In this document: in pieces, positions 9,464 through 18,633 of the stretch
How the letters are laid out: every line of letters starts with the position of its first letter
Position numbering within the stretch: position 1 is the first letter of the stretch
Origin: an uncultured Myroides sp.
GTDB taxonomy: Bacteria; Bacteroidota; Bacteroidia; Flavobacteriales; Flavobacteriaceae
Length of the DNA stretch: 64,000 nt
Direction: 5' to 3'
Assembly (NCBI GenBank): GCA_913777665.1
Contig: CAJYTF010000016.1
Span: 1-64,000 of the forward strand
The notes under the pieces: model-generated
Told to the model about the DNA's origin: nothing
Database searches by the model: none
The model's input: only the letters and a program-made list of their open reading frames with translations
Translations under genes and position numbers: made by a program

Positions 9464-10354
9464 TTATTGCTCTACAAAAAAGTCTTCATCTAAATGTTTT
9501 ACTTCGTAAGTCTGTTTAATTTGTACTCCAATATTAAATTCATGCATTAAATCTACTAGTTTATTACCATTAATCAAGATTATTTTATGATGCGCATTTT
9601 TAGCTTTCTCAATTGCACCTTTGTCAAACAAAGATGTAGTAACAAAAACACCCTTATTAGTATCTCCGCTCATGGCTCCAATAAAATTTCTTATATCTTT
9701 TTCTCTGACTTTATTTTCAGTAAATCTTTTAGCTTGAATATAAATTTTATCCAAACCTAATTTGTCTTCATTTATTATTCCGTCAATTCCACCATCAGCA
9801 GATTTTGATGTTTCAATAAAATCTCCATAACCCATTTTATGCAATAATTTCAATATGACTTTTTCGAAATAATAAGGATCAATAGTTTTAAGTTTTTCAA
9901 GAAGTTCATTTTTGATCTCTTTTTCAATTTGATCAAAACCCTCATCTATCAGATCTTGTGGTGACGCATTCGATATTTTCTTTATTTCAGTCGTTAAAGA
10001 ATGTTTTTCATTTTCAGTTTGATAAAAGTCTAACAAAGAAGTTTCTTCTTCGAGATCTTTTAAACTTAATTGGGACTTCTGATTTAATCCTTTTTCGGTT
10101 ATTTGAACATTACCTCTTGAAGGATAATGTATGTATCCGCCTTTTTTTAAGTAAGATTTTCCCCAAGCGATTCTATTATTTATTAAGATTTCTCCAGATT
10201 TAGTTTTTTCTTCCAAGAGTTCTTTAGGTAGGTGAGAATAATATTTATTGATAACTCTCTTTTGCATTTCTCTTGTATGAATAATCTCTCTATCAGATAA
10301 TATTTCTAAAATTGGATTAAAAGTTTCGTGGAATTTTGGTAGTTCTTGGTTCAT
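9464..10354 (-). CDS. Mrr-type restriction endonuclease
   Basis: A 296-residue type IV restriction-like protein. The N-terminal winged-helix Mrr_N region (about 8-95) is followed by a linker and a PD-(D/E)xK catalytic domain (about 155-285) with Asp191 in GGIDG and Gln207-x-Lys209 in IYIQAKR, the signature of Mrr. Family members cleave methylated foreign DNA. No methyltransferase is adjacent, consistent with a solitary modification-dependent enzyme. It lies next to a toxin-antitoxin pair. Confidence 0.9.
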   Translation of the reverse strand: MNQELPKFHETFNPILEILSDREIIHTREMQKRVINKYYSHLPKELLEEKTKSGEILINNRIAWGKSYLKKGGYIHYPSRGNVQITEKGLNQKSQLSLKDLEEETSLLDFYQTENEKHSLTTEIKKISNASPQDLIDEGFDQIEKEIKNELLEKLKTIDPYYFEKVILKLLHKMGYGDFIETSKSADGGIDGIINEDKLGLDKIYIQAKRFTENKVREKDIRNFIGAMSGDTNKGVFVTTSLFDKGAIEKAKNAHHKIILINGNKLVDLMHEFNIGVQIKQTYEVKHLDEDFFVEQ

Positions 10355-10420
10355 CTTTTTGTATTAATTGGAAACATTAAACATAACATCTTCATATGCG
10401 CAATTTACATTTTATTTTAA

Positions 10421-10428
10421 CAAAAATA
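10421..10428 (-). promoter_or_regulatory. -7 promoter element of mrr-like gene
   Basis: TATTTTTG on the minus strand, 66 bases upstream of the ATG at 10354. The implied 5' leader is longer than usual here. Confidence 0.4.
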
Positions 10429-10478
10429 AATTTTTTGAGATTTCTCCTTCGCCGCAATGACAAACTGAAATAACAAAA

Positions 10479-10509
10479 AAAGAGTAAAAACATCGCGTCT
10501 TTACTCTTT
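10479..10509 (-). terminator. Intrinsic terminator of toxin-antitoxin operon
   Basis: Stem AAAGAGTAAA / TTTACTCTTT; on the minus strand it is followed by a run of seven T. The hairpin and flanking bases recur almost unchanged at 11843-11873. Confidence 0.8.
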
Positions 10510-10542
10510 CTATCTCTTTTCTATTTTCTAATTACTTAAAAA

Positions 10543-10836
10543 CTAAATATTTTGCCAGCTTTCAGGATTTTGTGAAGTATGAAAAACAGAGTAAACAATT
10601 ATTTCATTACCGTTTATTTGATAAATGATTAAATAAGGAAATTTACTTACTAATGCTTCTCTAAAAGGAGGTGTTTTCTCTGAAAATTGAAACGGATTTT
10701 TCAAAATTATATTAAACAATTTGTCAACACATGAAATAAAACGCTTACCTAATTTAGTTTGTTGCAGTTCGTACCAATCTACAGCATCAGCCATTTCAGC
10801 CTTCGCTTTAGGTAAAATCACTAAACGATAATTCAT
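10543..10836 (-). CDS. RelE/ParE-family toxin
   Basis: A 97-residue protein of the RelE/ParE fold: MNYRLVILPKAKAEMADAVD start, WYELQQTKLG, a central FPYLIIYQINGNEIIVYSVFH block and the NPESW ending. Such toxins either cleave mRNA on the ribosome (RelE) or poison gyrase (ParE); the sequence does not decide which. It overlaps the upstream antitoxin by 4 bases. Confidence 0.9.
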   Translation of the reverse strand: MNYRLVILPKAKAEMADAVDWYELQQTKLGKRFISCVDKLFNIILKNPFQFSEKTPPFREALVSKFPYLIIYQINGNEIIVYSVFHTSQNPESWQNI

Positions 10837-11093
10837 TTATTTACTCGTTCTAACAATTCTTTTTTACAATCTTCCCATGACAAACCTTGAACTTTTCCGT
10901 TTTCATAATCGTTTTTTCTTTCTATAAGTTCATTGATAAAATCTTCTGGTATTAAAGACCCATTATCAGTTGGAATTTGAAAATCTTCTGTAACTGTTAT
11001 AGACACAGGTTTTCCGTTATAGAAACTTTTTAGTTTTTCTATAAACTCTTCTGTAATTTCATTTGCTGATGAAAATCGAAACGTAGTATCCAT
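10833..11093 (-). CDS. Antitoxin of type II toxin-antitoxin pair
   Basis: An 86-residue acidic protein encoded directly upstream of the RelE/ParE toxin with a 4-base overlap. An N-terminal small beta segment (VSITVTED) is followed by a helical C-terminus that would wrap the toxin. No named antitoxin family is recognised; the role is inferred from gene order. A TAnnTTTG promoter element lies at 11113-11120, 19 bases before the ATG. Confidence 0.8.
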   Translation of the reverse strand: MDTTFRFSSANEITEEFIEKLKSFYNGKPVSITVTEDFQIPTDNGSLIPEDFINELIERKNDYENGKVQGLSWEDCKKELLERVNK

Positions 11094-11112
11094 AGTTTTA
11101 ATGTATTTCTTT

Positions 11113-11120
11113 CAAAGATA
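11113..11120 (-). promoter_or_regulatory. -7 promoter element of toxin-antitoxin operon
   Basis: TATCTTTG on the minus strand, 19 bases upstream of the antitoxin ATG. Confidence 0.55.
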
Positions 11121-11195
11121 ATGATTTTTAGAGAATTGATAAAACCTTAGAGTTTAGAGATTTTAATTAATTTTACAGCTCATTTAAAAACACAC

Positions 11196-11840
11196 ATGAA
11201 AAAAACAAAAAAAATTAGAGGTGGAAAAAGAAGGTTAAAAGCCATTAAATTGTGGGTAGAAAACAATAAAATGTTAGACATAGATTATTTACGTTCTTAT
11301 GAAAAAGATTATGTAAAATTTCGTATTGATCCTTGGGGGCGATTTATTATAAACAATATTGAGTTTCCGCAGCCTAAAAAAATGTTTAAAAGAGAATTTA
11401 TAAATGGCTTAATAGATATTTATACTTCATGGCAAGATCAATTAAACAAACTTAATGAACCTTATTATTTAAAAATTTGGTTATTTGAAAAAGATTTAAA
11501 AAAGTCACAAGTAGTTTGCGCTATCAATTCTAAAATTGATTTTTATGACAACACTTTTGAAAAAATTGATCCAAAACATTCAGACAAATTATTTTCTTTT
11601 AAAAACATTAATCCAAACTTAAATGATTTTCAGTGGGAAATGGCTTTAGATAATTTATATATTGAAGATGATATGATTCAAAATAAAAATGAATATTCCA
11701 ACGAAAAAGATTATTTAGAAGCAAAAAAATGGTTTAACAATATTGTTTTAAAAAAGTATAAACGAATAGAAATTTTTGAAGGCAATCGATCATTTTATGT
11801 TTTAGATAATGATGTGGTTTGGATTGGTGAAAGAAAATAA
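11196..11840 (+). CDS. Hypothetical protein (214 aa)
   Basis: Not recognised. A soluble, highly charged protein with a basic N-terminus (KKTKKIRGGKRRLK) and a Trp-rich body. No signal peptide or membrane segment. It is divergent from the toxin-antitoxin pair and shares with it a block enclosed by two near-identical terminator repeats (10479-10540 and 11843-11905), suggesting the three genes travelled together. Confidence 0.7.
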   Translation: MKKTKKIRGGKRRLKAIKLWVENNKMLDIDYLRSYEKDYVKFRIDPWGRFIINNIEFPQPKKMFKREFINGLIDIYTSWQDQLNKLNEPYYLKIWLFEKDLKKSQVVCAINSKIDFYDNTFEKIDPKHSDKLFSFKNINPNLNDFQWEMALDNLYIEDDMIQNKNEYSNEKDYLEAKKWFNNIVLKKYKRIEIFEGNRSFYVLDNDVVWIGERK

Positions 11841-11842
11841 AA

Positions 11843-11873
11843 AAAGAGTAAAAACATAGCGTCTTTACTCTTT
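11843..11873. terminator. Bidirectional terminator hairpin
   Basis: Same AAAGAGTAAA / TTTACTCTTT stem as at 10479-10509, with a single base difference in the loop. A-rich on one side and T-rich on the other, so it can serve both the gene at 11196-11840 and the convergent gene ending at 11897. Confidence 0.8.
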
Positions 11874-11896
11874 TTACTCTTTTCTCTATTTTCTAA

Positions 11897-14230
11897 TTAC
11901 TGCAACCCTAAATATTTACGGAAATAACCACATTCTGCAATTACATCCTGATAGTATTTGGTATCACTGTAAGATGTTTTTAAATCTACAAAGCCTTGCC
12001 ATTTCTGGATTACAGCTCCATCGGGATAGCCCCAATAAGTAGTTGTAGAGAAATATTTGTTGTAGTAGAAATCGTTACGTTGCGTTTTAGCCAGCATATA
12101 CGCCATTTTTGCTTTTTGCTCGTTATCTGCAGCTGCTTTTTTTGCTATGTTGTAATACTTTTGAACGTTTTCCATGCCGTATAACATTTTGCTGTGTTCG
12201 TTGCTAATGCTGTTTCCGTATTCGTTAATGATGCTGTTGTAGTAAAAAGTGCGTGCATTTCCAAAATACGATGCGTTGTAAAAAGCATTTCCAACCAAAA
12301 GCGCGTTGCTGTAAACATCTTTACCTGCGGCAATTTTGGCTTTCATTTCTTTTATTTTTTGAAGGAAATTCAACTGCGAATATTTTACCGATTGTTTTGC
12401 TGCATGATCGCAATCGTTACAATCTTTAATTTTTCCGTTGAATGGATTTCCAGGTAATTCTTGTGTTTTGTAATCAACCATTTGGGTTTCGTAAGTGTCT
12501 TTTTCCCAATTATAGGTTTTACTTTCAAACGGAGTAATCTTCTCGAATTCTGCAATAGCTTCATCAATCTTATCCTGATAGAACAAATAAATTCCGCGAC
12601 TTTCGTAAATATCTGCCAGTTTGTACGGATAAATCCCAACAAAAAGATCCTGCCAAGCTGTACGCTGACTGCTTAACAACAGTTTTTCCATTGCAACGCT
12701 TTGCTTTTGATCTTTATAAAACCCTTTTATAGAATAGGATAATTCTGACATTAAATTATCGCCTTGCTTTTTATAAAGCGAACTAATGTATTTTTTTGTG
12801 AACGATTGTAAATAATCGGTTCTACCTTCGCTAACGTAATCTTTAACCGGAAATTTTTCTTCATAAAACAACCAGTTTACATCTTCAATCAGTTTTCCTT
12901 CGGCTTTTAAATCGATCTGATCAACACTTAAAAGATTGTTCAACAAACGTAGGCTACGAACTTGATTTTTTTGATTAGCATTTTGTGATAAACGATGCGC
13001 TTCTTTCAGTAAATTATCGGCTTTAGAATAATCGCCCGCCAACGAATTAAAATATGCTGCAGTTGCTTTCCAGATGTAAGGATTATGCACTTTTGAATCG
13101 TTCGCAACTTCATTAATCCATTTTAATTCAGCAGTATTTACTTTATCTTTCAGTTCTTTTTTAACCTTTTTAGCATCGATATCTAACTTTTCATATTCGT
13201 TATAAATATTGATACTTTGCTCATTGATATTTACCCAGCGCGATAACACAAAATTGATATGCGGCGAGTTTGGATTCATCTTATACAAATCCTGCATGGC
13301 ACTAAACTCATTAGTATAATATCCTTGTAAAGCATACATTGCTTCTTTAACAGATTGATTTGGCGCCTGACTTAAAGATGCTTTAAAAGCAGCGGCGTCT
13401 AAAGGTTTATAATCAAAAAGTGCAGACGGCATCATTGGTTTACACTGATTAAAAACCTGCGCAAAAGTAGCGTTTGCTTTTTCGTAATTTTTCAGATTTT
13501 TATATGCTCCACCCACATAACTTAACGCCTGATAATACAAATTGTTTTTAGGCTGATCTTTTTGTGTATCGTTAAAAAAGGTAATAACCGAACCGCGATC
13601 CGAAGAATAAAATTTAGATCGAACTACCTGAAACCACATACGGTTTTTAAAGAAATCGTCTTTATTTGAAGTTTGTTTTTTGTACAGATTTTCTACCTTA
13701 CCGGTAAAGTCCGCATCGGCATTTAACTGTGTGCGGTTGTTGTAATCCCAATAATTGTAAGATTGGTTAGAATAGGTTTCAATTCCGCGCGCCAACATAA
13801 TAAACAGGACAAACTTTTGTGTTTTTTCGTCAGAAGTATCCAAAGTGAATTTAAAATTCTGCTTTTTAAACTCAGCTGCCGGATTTTTAGCCTGACTAAT
13901 TGTTCTTAAAGTAGCATCTAAATCTTTATTATACAAGTAATATTCTACCGTTTCAGGAGTGTATTTTTTCAGGTAGCTTGTCCAGTCTGACACGTTTTCG
14001 TCTTTAAACAAATCGCCAGGCGACTGCACACTGTATCCGTTATAAAAAGTAGTGTAATCATCGTAAAAAAACGGTTGATAATCTTTGTTGTTCACCGTAA
14101 TTTCAGGTGAAAAAACCGATGTATAACCAGATCCCCACCAGCCATCGGCACAACCATAAGCGTAGGTTCCGTAACCCAATATAGCAGTTAAACTACCAGC
14201 GGCTAACAGTTTTAAAATCTTCTTTTTCAT
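11897..14230 (-). CDS. Large secreted TPR-like protein
   Basis: A 777-residue protein with an N-terminal hydrophobic leader (about 6-26) followed by the Trp/Cys-rich segment CADGWWGSGYTSVFSPEI. The body is almost entirely helical with repeated tetratricopeptide-like pairs (for example NLYYQALSYVGGAYKNLKNY, residues ~230-250, and several after 640) and ends in YGYP/YYQD segments. Function unknown; I recognise it only as a conserved type of Bacteroidota protein. Its start overlaps the preceding lipoprotein gene by 38 bases, implying coupled expression. Confidence 0.85.
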   Translation of the reverse strand: MKKKILKLLAAGSLTAILGYGTYAYGCADGWWGSGYTSVFSPEITVNNKDYQPFFYDDYTTFYNGYSVQSPGDLFKDENVSDWTSYLKKYTPETVEYYLYNKDLDATLRTISQAKNPAAEFKKQNFKFTLDTSDEKTQKFVLFIMLARGIETYSNQSYNYWDYNNRTQLNADADFTGKVENLYKKQTSNKDDFFKNRMWFQVVRSKFYSSDRGSVITFFNDTQKDQPKNNLYYQALSYVGGAYKNLKNYEKANATFAQVFNQCKPMMPSALFDYKPLDAAAFKASLSQAPNQSVKEAMYALQGYYTNEFSAMQDLYKMNPNSPHINFVLSRWVNINEQSINIYNEYEKLDIDAKKVKKELKDKVNTAELKWINEVANDSKVHNPYIWKATAAYFNSLAGDYSKADNLLKEAHRLSQNANQKNQVRSLRLLNNLLSVDQIDLKAEGKLIEDVNWLFYEEKFPVKDYVSEGRTDYLQSFTKKYISSLYKKQGDNLMSELSYSIKGFYKDQKQSVAMEKLLLSSQRTAWQDLFVGIYPYKLADIYESRGIYLFYQDKIDEAIAEFEKITPFESKTYNWEKDTYETQMVDYKTQELPGNPFNGKIKDCNDCDHAAKQSVKYSQLNFLQKIKEMKAKIAAGKDVYSNALLVGNAFYNASYFGNARTFYYNSIINEYGNSISNEHSKMLYGMENVQKYYNIAKKAAADNEQKAKMAYMLAKTQRNDFYYNKYFSTTTYWGYPDGAVIQKWQGFVDLKTSYSDTKYYQDVIAECGYFRKYLGLQ

Positions 14231-15182
14231 AAGCTTTTAAATTATTTTCATTTAAATCGTAAAATATAATTTCGTTGGGTTTGTGTTTGCTGTTCTTTTT
14301 AATATCGTGCATCATTTCCTTTAACTGATCGGCACTTACAGCTTCAACTTTAATTTCATCGTCTTTTGCCAGATATCTGCCTTTAAAAACAACATCTTTT
14401 AAAACTTTATATCTATTTTCACTTATCTTTTCGAATTGATCTCCCGTTAAATCGTTCACTCGTAAACCGCCGATTAAATTGGTTACCTGATTGCTGCGCA
14501 CATGCACGCCCCAACTAAAAACGGGCAACGCAATATTTAAAGGTAACTTGTAATTTTGTAACGAATTGATGTAGTTTTTTGCTGTTTTTTGACTGTAGAT
14601 GGAATTGTCTTCGCCGGCATTGATAACTCCTATGTTGTAATACATTAACACACCTGTTTTTACTGAAGGAATGCCAGTTTTTTCGGGATACTTAATTTGA
14701 TGCAGACGAATGGTTGCCGATAAATTGGGATGCAGTTTTTTAAATTCTTCTATAAACTGAAAATAGTTTTGTTTTGATTTAAGACTCCAATCACAATCAA
14801 ACTGGATTTCGTTTACCGACACATCCGCAAATTTATTGATCTGTTGGATATAATTGTACACTTTAGTTGCTAAACTATCGGCAGCATCGTTTTGCAAGAA
14901 AACTTCGTTCTTGATATATACAACCGGAACAACATTGTAACCCATCGGTTTCTGATTGAAAACTACCGGAGCAACCGGAATAGCCTGATTATTCTGTAAA
15001 GCCACATCGAAATACCGAATGTATAGTTTTTTGACATCCAGATCGTTTAAATACTGTTGTTCGGTTTGGGTTAAACTAAACGTTGTACGCCAAAAATAAA
15101 ACGCCGTGTTTATTTTTTCTGTTTTTGCCGTACAAGCTACCAATAAGGAAACCAGCAACATTAACAACCAAATCTTTTTCAT
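14193..15182 (-). CDS. Lipoprotein with TIM-barrel-like domain
   Basis: A 329-residue lipoprotein (lipobox LVAC, Cys at residue 17). The alternating strand/helix pattern, with FYFWRTTF near the start and EIQFDCDWS followed by ATIRLHQ, resembles the glycoside-hydrolase-like TIM-barrel proteins of the DUF3142 type; this is a tentative match. The Asp pair in QFDCDWS would be at the catalytic strand-4 position. Middle gene of a three-gene operon: 15 bases after the upstream gene and overlapping the large TPR protein downstream. Confidence 0.75.
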   Translation of the reverse strand: MKKIWLLMLLVSLLVACTAKTEKINTAFYFWRTTFSLTQTEQQYLNDLDVKKLYIRYFDVALQNNQAIPVAPVVFNQKPMGYNVVPVVYIKNEVFLQNDAADSLATKVYNYIQQINKFADVSVNEIQFDCDWSLKSKQNYFQFIEEFKKLHPNLSATIRLHQIKYPEKTGIPSVKTGVLMYYNIGVINAGEDNSIYSQKTAKNYINSLQNYKLPLNIALPVFSWGVHVRSNQVTNLIGGLRVNDLTGDQFEKISENRYKVLKDVVFKGRYLAKDDEIKVEAVSADQLKEMMHDIKKNSKHKPNEIIFYDLNENNLKAYEKEDFKTVSRW

Positions 15183-15197
15183 AATGCAAAGAAAAAA

Positions 15198-15629
15198 CTA
15201 TTCCTGCAATGTAGCGTTATTTTCCGTTAACAATTTAATTTCGTTTGTTTGTACAGCATCTTCGTATCGAATAAAAACAGGTGTTGCCCCCAAACCTTTA
15301 CAGGTAAAAAACACGGTATAGCCTTTTTTATCGTCGCCCGACACATTTATGGCTTTTACCTTTAATTTTTTATTCATATTGTCGGCACGCAGGTATGCAT
15401 CGTTTTGAGTAATATACATGTAGCGTTCAAAATTACTTGGATTGCTAATTTGTAAACTATCGCCTACTTGAACTGTTGCTCCTGCTCTTGAAATATATTC
15501 GGTATAAGTGCCTGCTTTTGTCAACGCATCATGCGAAACTGATTTCACTTTTTTGTTTTGAGCCCAAACCTGCTGACCAACAACAATTAAAAGAAGTAAT
15601 ATAATTTTTTTAAAATGGATATTTTTCAT
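15198..15629 (-). CDS. Small secreted hypothetical protein
   Basis: A 143-residue exported protein with a signal peptide ending VWAQ. The mature part is a small beta-rich domain (GATVQVGDSLQIS, YMYITQND) of SH3-like appearance; that is a guess from the pattern. The ATG at 15629 (MKNIHFKK) is preferred to one four codons upstream because it gives a regular signal peptide. First gene of the operon with the lipoprotein and the TPR protein downstream. Confidence 0.75.
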   Translation of the reverse strand: MKNIHFKKIILLLLIVVGQQVWAQNKKVKSVSHDALTKAGTYTEYISRAGATVQVGDSLQISNPSNFERYMYITQNDAYLRADNMNKKLKVKAINVSGDDKKGYTVFFTCKGLGATPVFIRYEDAVQTNEIKLLTENNATLQE

Positions 15630-15692
15630 AATTAATAGCATTTAATTTCAATTAAAAGTAATGAATTTTAATGTTAAATGCTATATGCTTGA

Positions 15693-16058
15693 TTATTTTT
15701 TCCAATGAGAAATTTCTGAACTTATGTAAGTTGAATCTGGCAGAAAATTAATTATTAAGCTTTTTGTTTCAACAGGATCGATATCCCAACCATAATCTAC
15801 AAAAATTTCATAATTAAGTTGAATATCCGTTGAATCATGGTATTCGCCATTAGTTCCTAAAAGTTTTATAACATCGTTATAATGCATTTTCGACTTTAAA
15901 TAATTTTTCTGTAAATCTTCAATCATAAATTCACGATGATTGTAAAAACCATCGTAACCATTATTCCAATTCTCTTTATTAAAAAGAATTTCCTTTGAAC
16001 AAGATGTAAAGAATATAGACAAAAAGATCAAGTATAAACAAGTATTTTTCATCATCAT
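15693..16058 (-). CDS. Small lipoprotein with BamE/SmpA-like domain
   Basis: A 121-residue lipoprotein (lipobox FTSC). The pattern RxFMxxDLxxNYL...MxxxDVIKLLG followed by beta strands resembles the BamE/SmpA-type small fold found in many envelope lipoproteins; this is inference, and no role in outer membrane assembly is claimed. Three consecutive ATG codons mark the start (16058, 16055, 16052). Confidence 0.7.
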   Translation of the reverse strand: MMMKNTCLYLIFLSIFFTSCSKEILFNKENWNNGYDGFYNHREFMIEDLQKNYLKSKMHYNDVIKLLGTNGEYHDSTDIQLNYEIFVDYGWDIDPVETKSLIINFLPDSTYISSEISHWKK

Positions 16059-16096
16059 ATAATATTATTCCGAATATACAAAATCCACTTAAACAA

Positions 16097-16129
16097 AACC
16101 CCGACGGAGTTTAGAACTCCGTCGGGGTT
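16097..16129. terminator. Strong hairpin downstream of the S46 peptidase gene
   Basis: A perfect 15-bp stem (AACCCCGACGGAGTT / AACTCCGTCGGGGTT) around TAG. It is GC-rich for this genome and lies 23 bases after the S46 peptidase stop on the minus strand, followed by TTTTGTTT. Confidence 0.8.
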
Positions 16130-16152
16130 GGTAAATTATCAAATAAATAAGA

Positions 16153-18309
16153 TTACTTAATAATCTTCATTTCGTTAATTAAGTTGGTTGCACCAGCGTA
16201 TTTATCGATAATGAACAATACGTAACGGATATCAACATTAATGGTACGTTGTAATTTAGGATCAAAAATAACATCGCCAGCCATAGCTTCAATATTACCG
16301 TCGAAAGCTAAACCTATCAATTCACCTTTTCCGTTTAAAACCGGTGAACCAGAGTTACCGCCTGTAATATCGTGATCTGTTAAAAAGTTTACGTGTAACG
16401 TTCCGTCTTTATCGGCATACTGTCCGTAATCTTTTGCGTTATACAAATCAATTAAACGTTGTGGGTTTTCAAACTCTTCATCGCCTGCTTTGTGTTTTGC
16501 AATAGTACCTTTTAAAGTTGTGTACCAATTGTCAGTTGCATCGTTTGGACGGTCTGCACGGCGAGGTAAATCGATTACTTTTCCGTATGTTAAACGCAAT
16601 GTTGAGTTAGCATCCGGATAGTATTTTGTTTTTGGATTTGCCTTGCGTAAACCATCAACCAATTTGCGGAAAGCTACATCGTATTTCTCTTTTAGCGGAG
16701 CAATTGTTGCTGGTTGCTCGCGGTATTTGGTTAATAAATCAGATGAAATCTTAAATAATTCATCATTCTCGATCATTGATTTATCAGGATTTTTTAAGTA
16801 CTTCATCAATAAATCTTTTGATGAAAAAACACTGCCTGCAAATGCTTTATCAACAATTTTAGAATAATCGAAATTATTTTTCTCGCCTAATTGTTTTACA
16901 TACGGAGCCACATCATAACCAACAGATTTTGTTGCATATAAGTTTAACTGACGAGCCAACATTTCAGCTTCTAACGGACCATAAAAACCTTTATAAGTAT
17001 CGTTAATTGCTTCTTCTAATCTTGGGCGCATTTCTGCACGCTTCGCTTCGTTTTCATTAGCATACTGAATTAACGCATTTCCGAAACTATAAGGAATTGC
17101 AGCTAAATCTGATGTACGTAAAATAGTCATTAAATAATTGTCGTGACGTGCTTTTTCGTTGGTTGCAGCGTAATACGCATTAATGTCGGCAACAACGTTT
17201 CCGTACTCTTCTTTATTTTTCTTTTTGTTAGCCCATTTGTTAAATTTGGCTTCGTTTTTACGTTTTGTATCTGCTGTTTTTTGAGCTGTTAATGCATCGA
17301 TCATACCCTGACGGTTTTTCCAGTAGTTTGCAACGCCTGCGTATTTACTTGCATAAGCCAAACGAACTTCGTCTTTCTGATCCATGTATTTTTTCATCAC
17401 GTCCATTCCTAAACGAGATCCTTCAACCCAAGCAGGATAAGCAAATTCAACGTTTTGCTGAATCCCTTCTGCCGGCATCCAACGATTTGTTCTACCAGGA
17501 TATCCCAAAATCATAGAGAAATCGCCTTCTTTTAAACCTTGAATATTTACAGGTAAAAAGTGTTTTGGTTTTAACGGAACGTTGTTTGCAGCATATTCTG
17601 CCGGATTTCCATTCGCGTCACCATAAACTCGGAACAATGAAAAATCCCCCGTGTGACGTGGCCATTCCCAGTTGTCTGTATCACCACCAAATTTACCGAT
17701 TGATGCCGGTGGAGTTCCCACTAAACGAACATCGGTATAATCTTGGTACACAAAATAGTAATATTCGTTACCTTGAAAGAAAGATCGAACAGAAACAGTA
17801 TATTTACCGCCTTCGTTATTTTCTTTATCGATTTTTGCAATTTCCTGATTGATCGCTTTTTCACGTTCAGCTTCGGTCATTCCTTTGTTAACAACACCTA
17901 AAATACGTTTGGTAACATCATCCATACGAACAAAAAAACGTACCGAAATATCTTTAGGTTTGCGTTCATCGGCTTTTGTTTTTGCCCAGAAACCGTTTGT
18001 TAAAATATCGTCTTGCGGAGTAGAAAGTTCTGCAATTTTATCGTATCCGCAGTGGTGGTTTGTTAATACCAAACCTTGATCAGAAATAATTTCTGCAGTA
18101 CAACCTCCATCAAACTGCACAATGGCATCTTTTAAAGAGTGGTTGTTTATGCTGTAAATTTCATCGGGCGTTAACTGTAACCCCATTTTTTGCATATCGC
18201 GGTGATTTAAACGTTCAATGAACATTAAAAACCACATTCCTTCGTTTGCAAACATACACAAAGGCATTGCCAGCATAAACAAAGAAAGAAATAAGCTTAA
18301 TTTTTTCAT
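16153..18309 (-). CDS. S46 family dipeptidyl-peptidase (DPP7-like)
   Basis: A 718-residue secreted serine peptidase with signal peptide (1-21). The catalytic triad is visible: His in TNHHCGY (about 85/86), Asp in PRHTGDFS and Ser in GGNSGSP near the C-terminus. S46 enzymes release dipeptides from peptide N-termini in the periplasm and feed amino-acid metabolism. The specificity position following the catalytic Ser reads AFDGN; the Gly corresponds to the hydrophobic-preferring DPP7, whereas the acidic-specific DPP11 has Arg there. Monocistronic by spacing. Confidence 0.95.
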   Translation of the reverse strand: MKKLSLFLSLFMLAMPLCMFANEGMWFLMFIERLNHRDMQKMGLQLTPDEIYSINNHSLKDAIVQFDGGCTAEIISDQGLVLTNHHCGYDKIAELSTPQDDILTNGFWAKTKADERKPKDISVRFFVRMDDVTKRILGVVNKGMTEAEREKAINQEIAKIDKENNEGGKYTVSVRSFFQGNEYYYFVYQDYTDVRLVGTPPASIGKFGGDTDNWEWPRHTGDFSLFRVYGDANGNPAEYAANNVPLKPKHFLPVNIQGLKEGDFSMILGYPGRTNRWMPAEGIQQNVEFAYPAWVEGSRLGMDVMKKYMDQKDEVRLAYASKYAGVANYWKNRQGMIDALTAQKTADTKRKNEAKFNKWANKKKNKEEYGNVVADINAYYAATNEKARHDNYLMTILRTSDLAAIPYSFGNALIQYANENEAKRAEMRPRLEEAINDTYKGFYGPLEAEMLARQLNLYATKSVGYDVAPYVKQLGEKNNFDYSKIVDKAFAGSVFSSKDLLMKYLKNPDKSMIENDELFKISSDLLTKYREQPATIAPLKEKYDVAFRKLVDGLRKANPKTKYYPDANSTLRLTYGKVIDLPRRADRPNDATDNWYTTLKGTIAKHKAGDEEFENPQRLIDLYNAKDYGQYADKDGTLHVNFLTDHDITGGNSGSPVLNGKGELIGLAFDGNIEAMAGDVIFDPKLQRTINVDIRYVLFIIDKYAGATNLINEMKIIK

Positions 18310-18633
18310 TATTAATGTTGATTTTTTCTTTACATGCGAAGATAATAAATTGTTTTTAGTTGTAGGTTATTAGTTACTTAAGATACTTATTTGGCTTGAT
18401 ATTATTATTGACAACAGGCGTTCTGCGGAATTTCTCCACAAAAAACCACAATTCATCAATAAAACTTTCTGCTTTTAGATCCTTTTAAATTGACATCATT
18501 CCGAAACATTAAACAATAAATGGTTGATTTCGTAACAGATACTATTAATGATTCCTTCAAAAAAAATGAATATGGATTAATTAAAAAGAAACGGTGCGGT
18601 TTTAGTTAATGATTTTATTTAAAATTTTAAACC
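18310..18633. other. Intergenic region, 324 bp, no gene seen
   Basis: AT-rich divergent region between the S46 peptidase and a lipoprotein gene. I see no conserved RNA, no repeat family member and no clear TAnnTTTG for the lipoprotein; TATCTTCG at about 18338-18345 on the minus strand is a one-mismatch match for the peptidase gene. Confidence 0.5.

Noticed and set aside
12145..12676. Several 60-90 residue frames on both strands inside the large TPR gene
   Set aside because: They are shadows of the 777-residue protein, whose frame is continuous and has a signal peptide.
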